Assembly (NCBI GenBank): GCA_039111635.1
Contig: JBCAQO010000002.1
Span: 1,736,001-1,800,000, forward strand
Origin: Heterobasidion occidentale
Lineage: Eukaryota; Basidiomycota; Agaricomycetes; Russulales; Bondarzewiaceae
Direction of reading: 5' to 3'
Length of the DNA: 64,000 nucleotides
The position numbers and the translations under genes were made by a program. Below, one piece after another: positions 21,059 through 31,067 of the stretch. The notes beneath the pieces are model-generated. The model had not been told where the DNA came from. It ran no database searches and saw only the letters and a program-made list of their open reading frames with translations. Each line of letters starts with the position of its first letter. Position 1 is the stretch's first letter.

Positions 21059-21110
21059 ACACCCTGCATCGGACACAAAAAACGTTCCTCAGCATCCCAG
21101 CTACCATTGA

Positions 21111-22652
21111 ATGTCACTTGCCCCTGCACACCTCTTCTTAGCTCACTCCCCCCGCTATATTCTTAGTAACATCAGAATGACTTCCGCTACCACCTCCCCT
21201 CACGCTTCCAACACCCCGTCCCCCAACCCCTTCATCCTCCGCACCGTCACCCCTCCTACTACCACCCCCATGCTCGTTGACGACACGGACTCGGACTACG
21301 ACAGCGAGGACTACATCCCCTCGGAAGGCGTCCATGTCGCCGACCCCCTCACCGAATTTGTCATCCCCGTTTCCCGGCTGAAATGCCGAACCCCCACATC
21401 GTCGTCCCATCATTGGCTTTCGCAGTGCACAACGAAAACCCTCGTATCCGCATCCGCGCCCTACCCAACCCCCTTCACGACCTCCGCCTCTACCAAGACC
21501 TGAAGACCAATAACAGCGTCTACCACCTCACGCTCGCTGAGGACGAGGCCCCCATCATTCTGAACCAGCCCGGCTTGAAGAACCCTCGTGCCTTCCTTTT
21601 TTATTTACAGCAAGCGGTTTGGGCCCAATGCTATCAAGTATTCTCTGGACCACTCAACCAAACCCAAGCTATCCTCCTCGCCAACATCACCGTCACCTCC
21701 TACCGCATGAAGGGGCTGATCAATCTCCCCGCCATCCGCAACGACATGATTAACTTCCGGCTAGGAGGCATCTTCGGCAGCAGTTCCGTCCTCCTCCAGA
21801 CGCACACCATTGTGGCTTGGCTCGAAACTCTGGCTCGGATCAGGTACAAGGAGAACACAATCCGCTGGTTCTATTTTACAGGACTTAATGGGCGCGTCTA
21901 GAGATAGAGGAGTACGTTCCTAAGGGACTCTTGCCGACTCACTCCTTCCCCCTGAACAGTCGCGGAGTTCACCCCGTTGCAAGCTACTGGTCAAGCGGAA
22001 GTGTCCGGAAGATAACACAGGCCCTGGGTTATGACCAAGCCGGATATACGAGAACAAGGTTTTCACCAGGTCGACGTCGAAGAACCCATGATCGTCGATC
22101 CTCCGGCAATCACGGAACCAGTCCTCCCGGTCGCCCGACTCTTTCGACCCGCCGACGAAGAAACCACGGAATCCATGCGGCCCACCAGTCCCCCTTACGA
22201 CCCCGAACAAGTCGTCCGGGATCGCCAGGTACTTCAGCCGTTACCGGTACCACCCCCGTCACCCCCTGCTGTGTCCCCATCCCCCCCCTTACTCGGCGAC
22301 GACCTCACCCATCCTGTCATTGTCGACGAAGCCTCCCCCCAGTCGCCGGACGTTCCTGTCGCAACTGAAGAAGGATGGCCTGCCGACGCCATGGACTCCG
22401 AAAATGTTTGGCCTACCCCTCCTGCTCTCCCGCCTTCTCCACCCACCGACCCCTCCACCCGTACCTGCTGGGAATGCGGACGCGCCGGCCATCTCGTCGT
22501 GGGATGTCCAATCACGGGCATTCGCCAAAGAACGGACGTTACGGCGCGCGGCTTTCTTCAAGACTACGATAGGCATCGCATGCAGTCCCGGCGCCTTCGT
22601 CTACAGATGGATAGGACGGCGGAGGAATACGGGTACCACAAGCAGGCATTAG
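21111..22652 (+). pseudogene. GyA ORF3: second CCHC protein downstream of pol, truncated
   Basis: Starts at ATG 21111 or 21177. An acidic N-terminus (DDTDSDYDSEDY) is followed, after a frameshift near 21370, by a globular part (PNPHIVVPSLAFAVHNENP ... DLKTNNSVYHLTLAEDEAP), further breaks near 21899 and 22030, a Pro-rich linker and the knuckle CWECGRAGHLVVGC near 22465-22506. It is cut at 22652 by GyB. The intact C-terminal part is in GyB (23495-24904). It sits where env is found in retroviruses, but I see no signal peptide or membrane segment. It looks like an RNA-binding, Gag-like accessory protein. Confidence 0.7.
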
Positions 22653-23483
22653 TGTTAGGTCGGAGACCTATCACGTGCACCGATGCACGAAGGGGTCCCT
22701 AGGCTAAACCTCCACTGGTTCGTATAGTCGTAGACTCCAATGGATAAAGACGATGGATCGTCTTTGGGCTCTTTCGAGGAACTCGGGGTCGCTGTCTGCT
22801 TGTTCTCGAATAGATTGAGAAGGTGATCCTCGAGGTCTTCTGATGGTGAGGAGGAACCAGATGATCTTCTCCTGTCCAACAGATGACACGAGGGGGTGTC
22901 CAACTGAGAACGCGGAAGGCAGCTAGTCCGGTATAGAAGCGGATGAGTAGAGGGGAGGGGGGAAGGGAGACGAGTCCAGTGCTTCGTCAGACCGTGTAAG
23001 GAGTTTCTCAGATCTGACAGAGATCACGAAGCGTGGGCTAGGAAGGTAGCCAGACACCGGGTGCAGTGCAGAGATCGAGTGTATTACAGGTGAACGAGCT
23101 GAGCTTCTTAGAAGCTCATCTCGGCTATTTACGTACAGAAGTGTCTAGGGCAGGATCCAGATCTGGTCCGTGCGCTTCTCAGGTACCAAAGTCAACGATC
23201 GAGATCCGTAAGCTAGAATACCTCATCGACCTGCCATATAACCAAATATAGTAATCCGATCACTAATGTCTATCCACATCTTTGATCGATCAAGAACCAG
23301 GAACGGGGGTCAGGAACCAATGTCTGTCCACATCAAGAATCAGGAACCAGAAGTCAGCGTTCATGCATCAGCATGTAAATGGTAAGGAGTCATGGAAAAC
23401 GGTCCGAGTCTGCAACGAGTCCGAAGCACTTGACCAGCCCATCCACTCACGTGCGAAGCACGTGTTAGGACGCGGTCCTAACA
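22653..23483 (-). repeat. GyB 3' LTR1 (831 bp)
   Basis: TG...CA bounded; read on the minus strand it starts TGTTAGGACCGCGTCC. It is preceded on that strand by the polypurine tract at 23484-23495. Confidence 0.94.
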
Positions 23484-23495
23484 CTACCCCCTCTC
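23484..23495 (-). other. Polypurine tract of GyB
   Basis: On the minus strand AGAGGGGGTAG directly precedes the 3' LTR and overlaps the ORF3 stop codon (23495-23497). The same tract precedes the GyD LTR (63341 onward) and, as GAAAGGGGGTAG, the LTR2 at 54008. It is the expected primer site for plus-strand DNA. Confidence 0.8.
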
Positions 23496-24904
23496 TATAC
23501 AAGTCTTCGGCGCTTGGCGGGTGCACCGATGGTAGGGGCGGGTCTCCTCAGGTGGACTTCGTCGAAGGTGGGGATGTTCCGAGCAGGGTATCCGGTCCAG
23601 TTAGCCGTGTTGATTAAGTGGTCTAACGCCTGCTTGTGGTACCCGTATTCCTCAGCCGTCCTATCCATCTGTAGACGAAGGCGCCGGGACTGCATGCGAT
23701 GCCTATCGTAGTCTTGAAGAAAGCCGCGCGCCGTAACGTCCGTTCTTTGGCGAATGCCCGTGATTGGACATCCCACGACGAGATGGCCGGCGCGTCCGCA
23801 TTCCCAGCAGGTACGGGTGGAGGGGTCGGTGGGTGGAGAAGGCGGGAGAGCAGGAGGGGTAGGCCAAACATTTTCGGAGTCCATGGCGTCGGCAGGCCAT
23901 CCTTCTTCAGTTGCGACAGGAACGTCCGGCGACTGGGGGGAGGCTTCGTCGACAATGACAGGATGGGTGAGGTCGTCGCCGAGTAAGGGGGGGGATGGGG
24001 ACACAGCAGGGGGTGACGGGGGTGGTACCGGTAGCGGCCGAAGTATCTGGCGATCCCGGACGACTTGTTCGGGGTCGTAAGGGGGACTGGTGGGCCGCAT
24101 AAATTCGGCGGTCTCCTCGTTGGTGGGCCGAAAGGGTTCTGCCGCTAGGAGCTCGGGTTCGGTGTCGGCCGGGGGATCGACAGCCATGGGTTCTTCAGCG
24201 TCAATCTGGTGAAACCCCTGCTCCTGTATATCCGGTTTGGTCATGACCCAGGGCCTAACGTTATCCTCCGGGGTACATCCGCCAGGCCAGTAACACGCAA
24301 TGGGGTGAACCCCTCGACTGTTAAGTGGGAAGGAGTGGGTCGGCAGTAGCCCTTTAGGGACGTACTCTTCGATCTCCAGACGTGCTCCATTATGTCCTGC
24401 GAATCGGAACCAGCGGATCGTGTTTTCCTTGTAGCGGATCCGAGCCAGTACGTCGAGCCAGGCGGGTATGGAGTGCGCCTGTATGAGGATGGAGCTGGTG
24501 GTAAAGATCCCTCCCAGTCGGAAATTCACCATGTCGTTGCGGATGGTGGGGAGATTGATCAACCCTTTCATGCGGTAGGAGGTGACGGTGAGGTTGGCGA
24601 GGAGGATGGCTTGGGTCTGGTTGAGTGGTCCAGAGAAAACCTGATAGGCTTGCGCCCAGACTGCTTGCTGTAAATAGAAAAGGAAAGCACGGGGGTTCCT
24701 CAAGCCAGGCTGGTTCAAAATGATAGGGGCTTCGTCCTCGGCGAGTGTGAGGTGGTAAACGCTATTATTCGTCTTCAGGTCCTGGTAGAGACGGATGTCG
24801 TGAAGGGGGTTGGGTATGGCATGGATTCGGAGGCGAGGGTTTTCGTTGTGAATAGCGAAAGCCAACGGAGGAACAGTGATGTGGGGGTTTGGCATTTCGG
24901 CCGG
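23495..24904 (-). CDS. GyB ORF3, main part (CCHC protein)
   Basis: An uninterrupted frame of about 470 residues on the minus strand; its first residues up to 24916 are supplied by the inserted GyF LTR. It has a conserved globular N-half (NPLHDIRLYQDLKTNNSVYH, NPRAFLFYLQQAVWAQAYQVF, GLINLPTIRNDMVNFRLGG), a Pro/Ser-rich linker, the CCHC knuckle CWECGRAGHLVVGC and a helical basic tail (RHRMQSRRLRLQMDR ... APAKRRRLV). The final KRRRLV could be a nuclear localisation signal. There is no similarity to env proteins. This is the best copy of ORF3 in the window. Its start is separated from it by GyF and lies near 38290. Confidence 0.8.
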   Translation of the reverse strand, partial: PAEMPNPHITVPPLAFAIHNENPRLRIHAIPNPLHDIRLYQDLKTNNSVYHLTLAEDEAPIILNQPGLRNPRAFLFYLQQAVWAQAYQVFSGPLNQTQAILLANLTVTSYRMKGLINLPTIRNDMVNFRLGGIFTTSSILIQAHSIPAWLDVLARIRYKENTIRWFRFAGHNGARLEIEEYVPKGLLPTHSFPLNSRGVHPIACYWPGGCTPEDNVRPWVMTKPDIQEQGFHQIDAEEPMAVDPPADTEPELLAAEPFRPTNEETAEFMRPTSPPYDPEQVVRDRQILRPLPVPPPSPPAVSPSPPLLGDDLTHPVIVDEASPQSPDVPVATEEGWPADAMDSENVWPTPPALPPSPPTDPSTRTCWECGRAGHLVVGCPITGIRQRTDVTARGFLQDYDRHRMQSRRLRLQMDRTAEEYGYHKQALDHLINTANWTGYPARNIPTFDEVHLRRPAPTIGAPAKRRRLV

Positions 24905-25904
24905 TGTCGTGCTCACACATTGTTAGGCATCAAATAGTGATGATAGAATGGAGGACAGATTATCTGACTAGAAGGAAGAGAAGGGAAATGACTTAGAATG
25001 GAAGGGACAATTAATTCCGATTTTCTACATATTTTTCGAGTATTTTTACCACTTAAACTTGATTCCCTATCCCTTTTCATACTTATATTTCGCTTTTGGG
25101 ACAGATTCCAGAGCCTAGGGTCTATTTTAGAAAGGGCTAGACCATGGCACAACAATAAAGAATGGAAAGAAAGCAGTGGAATCTGGTAGAATAGAAAGGA
25201 ACCTTAGTGGAAGGATGGAGAATGTTAAGGAAAGGGACAAGGTCTAGGCCATTCCAAGCTGCAAGGAGGAAAAGGTTCTGATCAGTTCTAGAGGAAGCTG
25301 AAGGAACATTCTACCACATTCTGAACCTTTCTCTTGCTTTCCTTTCTGTTCCTCTGCTTTCCTCCCTATTCTTTTTATTTCTACAGCATTCTTTGTGACT
25401 CACAATGACTCTACTCAGCCTGTATATACTAGGAAGGAGATTCCCACTTGAAATAGTATATAAGGAGGCTGATTGTCCTGCTTTAGGCAGAGACCATCTC
25501 TCCCCCTTACTTTTACTCAGTCAGTCAGTGCCAGTCAATAAGTTCTTTGAGTGATATCAGTTGGAGATAAGCTTCAAGACTTGAAGGGATACTAGACGAA
25601 CTAGTAGCTCGCCTTCAATCTGTGTAGCACCTCAGCAGCTAGAATCACAAAGTTCTTAAGCCTCTCCTCATTATTCTCAACATTTACGGAGTATTGTCCT
25701 CGTTAGTGGTCTGGCACCACTTCAGAAATTCATTAAATATCTCAGGATATTCTCATCGTCGCCTATAACAGTGACCAACATCTGTGTATCGTGCCAACAC
25801 CAGAAGGTATCATCTAGAACAGCAATCAAACGAACACTAGGTACATCCGGAAAAACAGGAAACCCCGATCGTATCTAGGAGTGAAACCATTCCTCACCGC
25901 GACA
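24905..25904 (+). repeat. GyF 5' LTR (1000 bp)
   Basis: TGTCGTGCTCAC...CACCGCGACA. The termini are the inverted repeat TGTCG/CGACA. It contains the TATA box TATATAAG at 25457-25464 and a short CAGT-rich stretch (TCAGTCAGTCAG) about 55 bp after it. Confidence 0.95.
25457..25464 (+). promoter_or_regulatory. TATA box of the GyF LTR
   Basis: TATATAAG in AGTATATAAGGAGG; the 3' LTR has it at 37573-37580. It is placed about 450 bp before the LTR end. Confidence 0.65.
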
Positions 25905-25908
25905 TAAC

Positions 25909-25926
25909 TGGAGCCCACCGCGAGGG
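25909..25926 (+). other. GyF primer-binding site, tRNA 3'-end type
   Basis: TGGAGCCCACCGCGAGGG starts four bases after the LTR with the TGG expected for pairing to a CCA tail. I cannot name the tRNA. It contrasts with the self-priming type site of GyA/GyB/GyC. Confidence 0.55.
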
Positions 25927-26043
25927 GGAATTGTTGCCAACATTCTAGGCTATATACCTTCACATTGTTGAGGTATTTCCACACAGAAATTATTATTCTA
26001 TCGAATATTCTTTGGTCACTAGTCAGTCATCAATACATTCATC

Positions 26044-28407
26044 ATGTCTCAAGGCTCGCAACCTCCCACAATGGGTGGTGCTCATAACATCACTACAGCA
26101 CCTCCTACAGCACCTATCAACCCCATCATCAATACCACAGAGTCCATTCTTACTCTACCTCTTGTTGGAAACAAGAAAGCGCCAAAGAAGTTCACTGGAG
26201 ATTACAGAGAAGTCTCAAGGTTCATCAGACACTTTGAAAGGCTGTGTCAACAACATGACATCACTTCAGACCAAGACAAGTGCGAGACCATTAGACTCTA
26301 CTGCTCTACAAGTGTTGTTGAATTTATTGAAGGATTGAAGTCATTCATTGATGGACAGTGGGATGCGTTGAAGAAGGATCTAGAGAAGTACTATGATGCT
26401 GCTCTTTATACTCAGCGTTTCAAGAAGAAGGATCTTACAGAGTTTGTGAAGAAGACCAAGTACAAGCGTATGGGAGATCTAGCAGCATGGTGGAGATATG
26501 CTAGAGATTATATCAAGATTGGTGGATGGTTAAAGGGAAAAGGTAAGATTACTGAAGATGAATTAAATACTTATTTCTGGGCAGGTATTGGACGTGGTCT
26601 GCGGTCTAGGATTGAAGCAAGACTGCTTGCATCTCAGCCCACTAGGGATAACTCTAAGCCCTATCTTATGAAGGAGGTATCTGAGATTGCGGAGAAGATT
26701 CTGCAGAGAGAGAAATTTGATGAGTATGTGGAGTCAGACGACAGTAATGAATTTGGAACAGATTGGTCTGGTGATTCAGAATCTTCTACAGAAGAGAGCA
26801 CAGATGAAGATATCAGGGTAATTGAGGCAAGGAAAGCCAAAGCAGAGAGGAAGAAGAAGGAAAGTAGGAAGAAGGTTAGATATGAGAGGGAGCATAGAAG
26901 TCGCATGAAGGAACCAAGAAGTGAGGAAGAGCGGAGACCAAAAAGAAGAGGTACACCACCTCCTTCTGCTGCAAAACTGAGACAGAGTGAACAACAGGGT
27001 GAGATTGAAGAACTCATCAAGCAAATGAGCAAGATGAACATCAATGATCCAACTTATGGCTTAGTCTATTATAGGGCATTGAAGCTCGATCCAACGGTTG
27101 CGGCAGTCGTGCGGGCTCCTAGATTAGATGCACCTCCACCATCAATCTTGCCAGATCGTCGGGCTCCTGCTAGAGAAGCACCACCCCATATGACGTCAGG
27201 AATTTCTCAGCCAAATTTCCCACCTGCTAGACCACCGATCTCTGAAATGATTTGCTTCGGCTGCGGTGAGAAAGGCCATGGAATTATGAGCTGTGCTAAA
27301 GTTGCAGATCTAATCAAGGATGGAATGCTCGCTAGGGATAATGGAGGAAGACTTACTCATGGAAATGGAGCAAGAATCCAGAGATTCAACGGAGAATTCA
27401 TTATTCAAGCAGCCGAACGCGAAAGGAGTCGATCAACTAGAAGTAATCTGATCACCATTGATAGAGGTTCAAGCGCACCCAATCATCATTCCTATCACAC
27501 AGCAAGGTTCACTTCAGATCTGGATTCAGAATCTGATTCAGACTCAGGTTCGGAGGAAGAAATCTATATGGTACAGCAGACAGAAGGCAGCTTATGGGAT
27601 GTATATCCAGTCGAAAGGACAGAGAAGACTCTGCACAAGAAAAGGAAAATGGAGTTTGACGGAGTATACCCACCACCCAGAAGTAAATCTCAAGCAAAAG
27701 AGAAACAGAAAGAAAAGGAAGAAATTCCTAGGCCGATCGAAGTGACTAGAATTCCTGGAGAAAAGGTTGGTCATCCTCAGAGGTGGAAAGGTAAGGAACC
27801 TGAAAGGAGAGGAGTGCAATGGGAAGAAACAAGAAGAAGGAAGGAAGAAGAAGAAGAAGAGGAAGAGTTACCTTCAATTAAAGTGCCCCGCGACAGTGAC
27901 AGAGCAAGAAGAACTCAACAACCTGAGGGATCAGGAAGTCAGGCAAGCGTGCCTGAGAACGTGGTACCACCAAGAATAATGGAGCCAAAACGTAGGAAGG
28001 AGGAGATCACACCAATGGAAGAACCAATGAGGTTTGATCCCAATGATGATGACGATTTTGTTATGGAAGATGCTACACAAAGTACTACAAAGGAGGACAA
28101 AACTAAGAAAAATCCTACTAAGAAGAGGACTCCTCGGCAGTCGGTGATCTCCACTATCGTAGACCCTATGGCAGTGCTCGGACAAATCTTGCGGTCGCCA
28201 GTTCAGTTGCCTGTCGGAGATATTTTAGGCTCATCGAAAGAACTAGCTAATCTGCTTACCAAAAATTTGCGGCCAGTTACATCTTCGGAGGTAGAAGGAA
28301 AGTCTCTGATGGCCAGAAGGGATCAACAGGAAAATTCAAGAGAGAAGGAAAGGAAAGAAATACCTTGGAGAATGAATCGACCGACGATCAGTCACATCGA
28401 CCATTGA
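26044..28407 (+). CDS. GyF Gag (787 residues)
   Basis: It starts at the first ATG after the LTR and leader. Residues ~45-200 form the Gag core (KKFTGDYREVSRFIRHFERLC, CSTSVVEFIEGL, WDALKKDLEKYY, YFWAGIGRGLRSRIEARL). A Lys/Arg/Glu-rich charged stretch spans residues ~255-310, and the CCHC knuckle CFGCGEKGHGIMSC lies near 27253-27294. The C-terminal 370 residues are acidic/basic low-complexity with GRSK/KEEEEEEE runs. It is longer than most gypsy Gags. Its 3' end overlaps the next frame by about 43 bases at a -1 offset, suggesting a programmed shift or a sequencing indel. Confidence 0.92.
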   Translation: MSQGSQPPTMGGAHNITTAPPTAPINPIINTTESILTLPLVGNKKAPKKFTGDYREVSRFIRHFERLCQQHDITSDQDKCETIRLYCSTSVVEFIEGLKSFIDGQWDALKKDLEKYYDAALYTQRFKKKDLTEFVKKTKYKRMGDLAAWWRYARDYIKIGGWLKGKGKITEDELNTYFWAGIGRGLRSRIEARLLASQPTRDNSKPYLMKEVSEIAEKILQREKFDEYVESDDSNEFGTDWSGDSESSTEESTDEDIRVIEARKAKAERKKKESRKKVRYEREHRSRMKEPRSEEERRPKRRGTPPPSAAKLRQSEQQGEIEELIKQMSKMNINDPTYGLVYYRALKLDPTVAAVVRAPRLDAPPPSILPDRRAPAREAPPHMTSGISQPNFPPARPPISEMICFGCGEKGHGIMSCAKVADLIKDGMLARDNGGRLTHGNGARIQRFNGEFIIQAAERERSRSTRSNLITIDRGSSAPNHHSYHTARFTSDLDSESDSDSGSEEEIYMVQQTEGSLWDVYPVERTEKTLHKKRKMEFDGVYPPPRSKSQAKEKQKEKEEIPRPIEVTRIPGEKVGHPQRWKGKEPERRGVQWEETRRRKEEEEEEEELPSIKVPRDSDRARRTQQPEGSGSQASVPENVVPPRIMEPKRRKEEITPMEEPMRFDPNDDDDFVMEDATQSTTKEDKTKKNPTKKRTPRQSVISTIVDPMAVLGQILRSPVQLPVGDILGSSKELANLLTKNLRPVTSSEVEGKSLMARRDQQENSREKERKEIPWRMNRPTISHIDH

Positions 28408-31067
28408 TCAAAATACCGGTTGAGATCAACGGCATAATTCTGGAAGGAATATTTGACACTGGTTCAAACATCAATATAATCAGTAAAGATGCTTGGCAAC
28501 GAGCTGCGCGTTGGCCGATGAATATGAAACGAGGGATAACAATGAAAGATGCAAATGGAGGTGAAGGTTACTTACCGGGAATGCTAGCAAATGTTCCACT
28601 CCGATGCGGGAATATTCAAACACGTGCTGATTTATTTGTGGCGCCGCACGTGTCGTTTGAGCTCCTGCTCGGCAGGGCCTGGCAAGAAACAAATCTAGTA
28701 GCTCTAGACGAATTACGAGATGGTACTTACCTTCTGTTCAAGGATCCAGGTGATCCGGACGAAATATTACACCAGTATTTTGTGGGGCCGCGTCAGGGTC
28801 CAAGTGTGAGTACCACTGGTATAAATGGAGCTGCCAAGAATAATAAGATAGGACAAGTCAATAAAGTGGATGCAGGGAATGGAATAGAAGTAGGGAACTT
28901 ACCGAGTGATAACAACTCGAGAACAGATCGAGAGGGGTCGACTACGGGCGAGAAACAGCTAGAAAAGGCTGGAAAGGAAGAAAAAGGGTCGGTGAGGGTA
29001 GAGGAACAAGAGAACTTATCGCAGGACTGGATGGAGGGACGCGTCACCATAGGATCGAGAATTGAAGAGAAACACCTAGAAATAAAAGCGAAAGATATAA
29101 GTAACAAGACAGCTAAGGAGGAAGACGTACCGGCATCCCCTTCCGCTATGTCTAGCACCGCAGAGATACTCCTTGACTACATGCCGCTCGTTGAGATGGT
29201 CTCAAACCTACCGCTCCCAACGTGGGACGGAGGTGTGAGGCGGACGGCGCTTCAGGCTATTCAGCAAGCACTCACGGAAATTGGATACCTACAGCGTACT
29301 CACCAGCTCACTGACCAGATTCTGACCTCGCCATATTCTATTGCTCTCGATGCCGGTATTGAGAATGGATATCCCTATCATTCCTCGATCATGCTACATG
29401 TTGCTCAGCTGTCTTCGCATCCTGGGGAACCTTTTTCATTGCGGATCGGCCATTCGTTCGTCAAGACGTATTTTGGATTGCCGGGAGGGGTGTCAGAAAG
29501 GGTTGAGTACCCTACGCTCCGAAGCCAGGTACTGTTCTTCAATACAGAAAACCCTGTGAATGGAATCATGAGCGGACAACTTACTGAGGAAGAAACGCAC
29601 CTGCAGGGTAATGATGCGGCACTAGCAGGCATTCATGCAGCACCAGTCGTTGAAGCGATAGAAATCGACTCACCGGTTCCAACTCTACAGCTCCCGGAAG
29701 ACAACGAACTTGAGGACCAGGAGCACGAAGGACCCATGATTGGACCAGTGCCAGCGCAGGTGAACGAGGGGATAGGGTCGGTGCGTTTTCAGAGGCTGCT
29801 TGAGAGGATTGAGGCAATTAGGAGGGAAAGGGAAGGAAGGGCGCTGAATGAAAGGGTTGGAGATTGGATGGAAGGCGACGAGAGGCATCAGAATATAGGT
29901 CAGGGGGACAGACCTTTCAACGATGGAACCATTGATCCTAGACTGCTCATGGCAGAAATCTCAGGGCCTCCTCTTCATCGGCTTATCGACTCCTATAACT
30001 CCACTCCTGTTCCAAACAACTCTCGCGAGGCATCGGTTTTGCTCTTGGAATGCGCACCGGCTAGCATGCGGAGAGAGCCAATAGGGACGAAGGAAGGATT
30101 CCTAGAGAACAGATCAGTAGGCCAGAGGGAAGAAGGAGAGACTCACAGCTCAGGCGACAGGCAGGCGGTCGCGTTTGTGATGACACGCGGGGAGCGCACT
30201 TCAGTGGGCTTGAGGGATCAGTATGGAAGGCAGGCCGCGTTTATCCCGTCACTAGCGGCACCTGAAGTACTTTCAGCTGGTGACGACCAGCCTCAGTTCG
30301 TCCGTAGGGGAAGCTTTGTCGAGGTGGCCAGTACAGGTGAAGTGGTAGCAAGGCTTGACGAGGCGCCGAGCAGTTTCCCTGATGCGCGGTACCTATCCGA
30401 CATCGCTCACACACATCCCGTTACTTTCTTTGAACTAGCGGATCAAACTGTTGTTGGTTACTCACCCAATATGGTACCGAACATCCCTGTCTTTCCCTTC
30501 ATCCCTGGCGCTTCGTACTTGCCGGCTCTAGCTCATGCAACAATCGCAGTGGTCGTCTTCTGGAGAAGGAGGATCCAGCGCCTAGTCCTGCGAGTAAAGA
30601 AGAACTTTGAAGAACGGGAGGAGGAGGCATCGGAGGAGGAAAAGATGAATAAGGATTCGGAGGTCCAGGTGGAACTAAAGCACCCGTGTGTTACCCATCT
30701 TCTTAATACACCCGGAAGTCACTCGGATTTTGCAAGTCTGCTGGTGCATCCACGAGACTGGAGTCCACTCTTTACGGTGGAAGAGGGCGCGTTCTTCAGG
30801 ACGACGATTGATTACTTTAACCTCGTTGGAAGGTGGGACTTTGCTGAGGCTCTGCGTACGCTCCTAGGACTCCATTTTGCAGACGACGACATTATCCGAT
30901 GGCTAGTTAACAGCAATCTCGCGGATCCACAGCGCAGCACTCACCAAGATCTCTACGACAATTCCTTTCGGCGCGCAGAAGCGAAGGTCCATGCGCTCAT
31001 CCTGCGTGAGGATCCCTGGTATGCATACCCTGGGGAAAATTCTTCAGAGGTTAGCGAGATTGATTAG
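28365..31067 (+). CDS. GyF aspartic protease with ~750-residue unknown extension
   Basis: No ATG opens it (the nearest in-frame start is TTG), consistent with frameshifted expression from gag. The protease is near residues 15-130: IFDTGSNINIIS catalytic loop intact, later FELLLGRAW. After a charged linker there is a long region with conserved-looking globular segments (EILLDYMPLVEMVSNLPLP, RTALQAIQQALTEIGYL, GYPYHSSIMLHVAQLSS, VKTYFGLPGG). One candidate membrane segment, LAHATIAVVVFW followed by RRR (near 30525-30575), precedes a further domain (FASLLVHPRDWSPLFTVEEG). Gypsy elements usually pass directly from protease to RT, so this insertion is unusual. I do not recognise it. Confidence 0.85.
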   Translation: MENESTDDQSHRPLIKIPVEINGIILEGIFDTGSNINIISKDAWQRAARWPMNMKRGITMKDANGGEGYLPGMLANVPLRCGNIQTRADLFVAPHVSFELLLGRAWQETNLVALDELRDGTYLLFKDPGDPDEILHQYFVGPRQGPSVSTTGINGAAKNNKIGQVNKVDAGNGIEVGNLPSDNNSRTDREGSTTGEKQLEKAGKEEKGSVRVEEQENLSQDWMEGRVTIGSRIEEKHLEIKAKDISNKTAKEEDVPASPSAMSSTAEILLDYMPLVEMVSNLPLPTWDGGVRRTALQAIQQALTEIGYLQRTHQLTDQILTSPYSIALDAGIENGYPYHSSIMLHVAQLSSHPGEPFSLRIGHSFVKTYFGLPGGVSERVEYPTLRSQVLFFNTENPVNGIMSGQLTEEETHLQGNDAALAGIHAAPVVEAIEIDSPVPTLQLPEDNELEDQEHEGPMIGPVPAQVNEGIGSVRFQRLLERIEAIRREREGRALNERVGDWMEGDERHQNIGQGDRPFNDGTIDPRLLMAEISGPPLHRLIDSYNSTPVPNNSREASVLLLECAPASMRREPIGTKEGFLENRSVGQREEGETHSSGDRQAVAFVMTRGERTSVGLRDQYGRQAAFIPSLAAPEVLSAGDDQPQFVRRGSFVEVASTGEVVARLDEAPSSFPDARYLSDIAHTHPVTFFELADQTVVGYSPNMVPNIPVFPFIPGASYLPALAHATIAVVVFWRRRIQRLVLRVKKNFEEREEEASEEEKMNKDSEVQVELKHPCVTHLLNTPGSHSDFASLLVHPRDWSPLFTVEEGAFFRTTIDYFNLVGRWDFAEALRTLLGLHFADDDIIRWLVNSNLADPQRSTHQDLYDNSFRRAEAKVHALILREDPWYAYPGENSSEVSEID

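Larger units (their letters stand above)
13242..22652 (+). mobile_element. GyA: Ty3/gypsy chromovirus with LTR1, 3' end missing
   Basis: 5' LTR1 at 13242-14069, then gag, protease, RT, RNase H, integrase, chromodomain and a second CCHC ORF (ORF3). The element stops inside ORF3 at 22652, where the 3' LTR1 of the oppositely oriented GyB begins. Its flanks (TTGGT left) show no matching target duplication anywhere nearby. Most frame breaks relative to GyB are single-base length changes in homopolymers. Three stops (14598-14600, 14857-14859, 17582-17584) are shared with GyB. Confidence 0.93.

Noticed and set aside
22031..22702. End of the GyA ORF3 frame reading into VLGRRPITCTD...
   Set aside because: The last residues come from the adjoining LTR1 of GyB, not from the protein.
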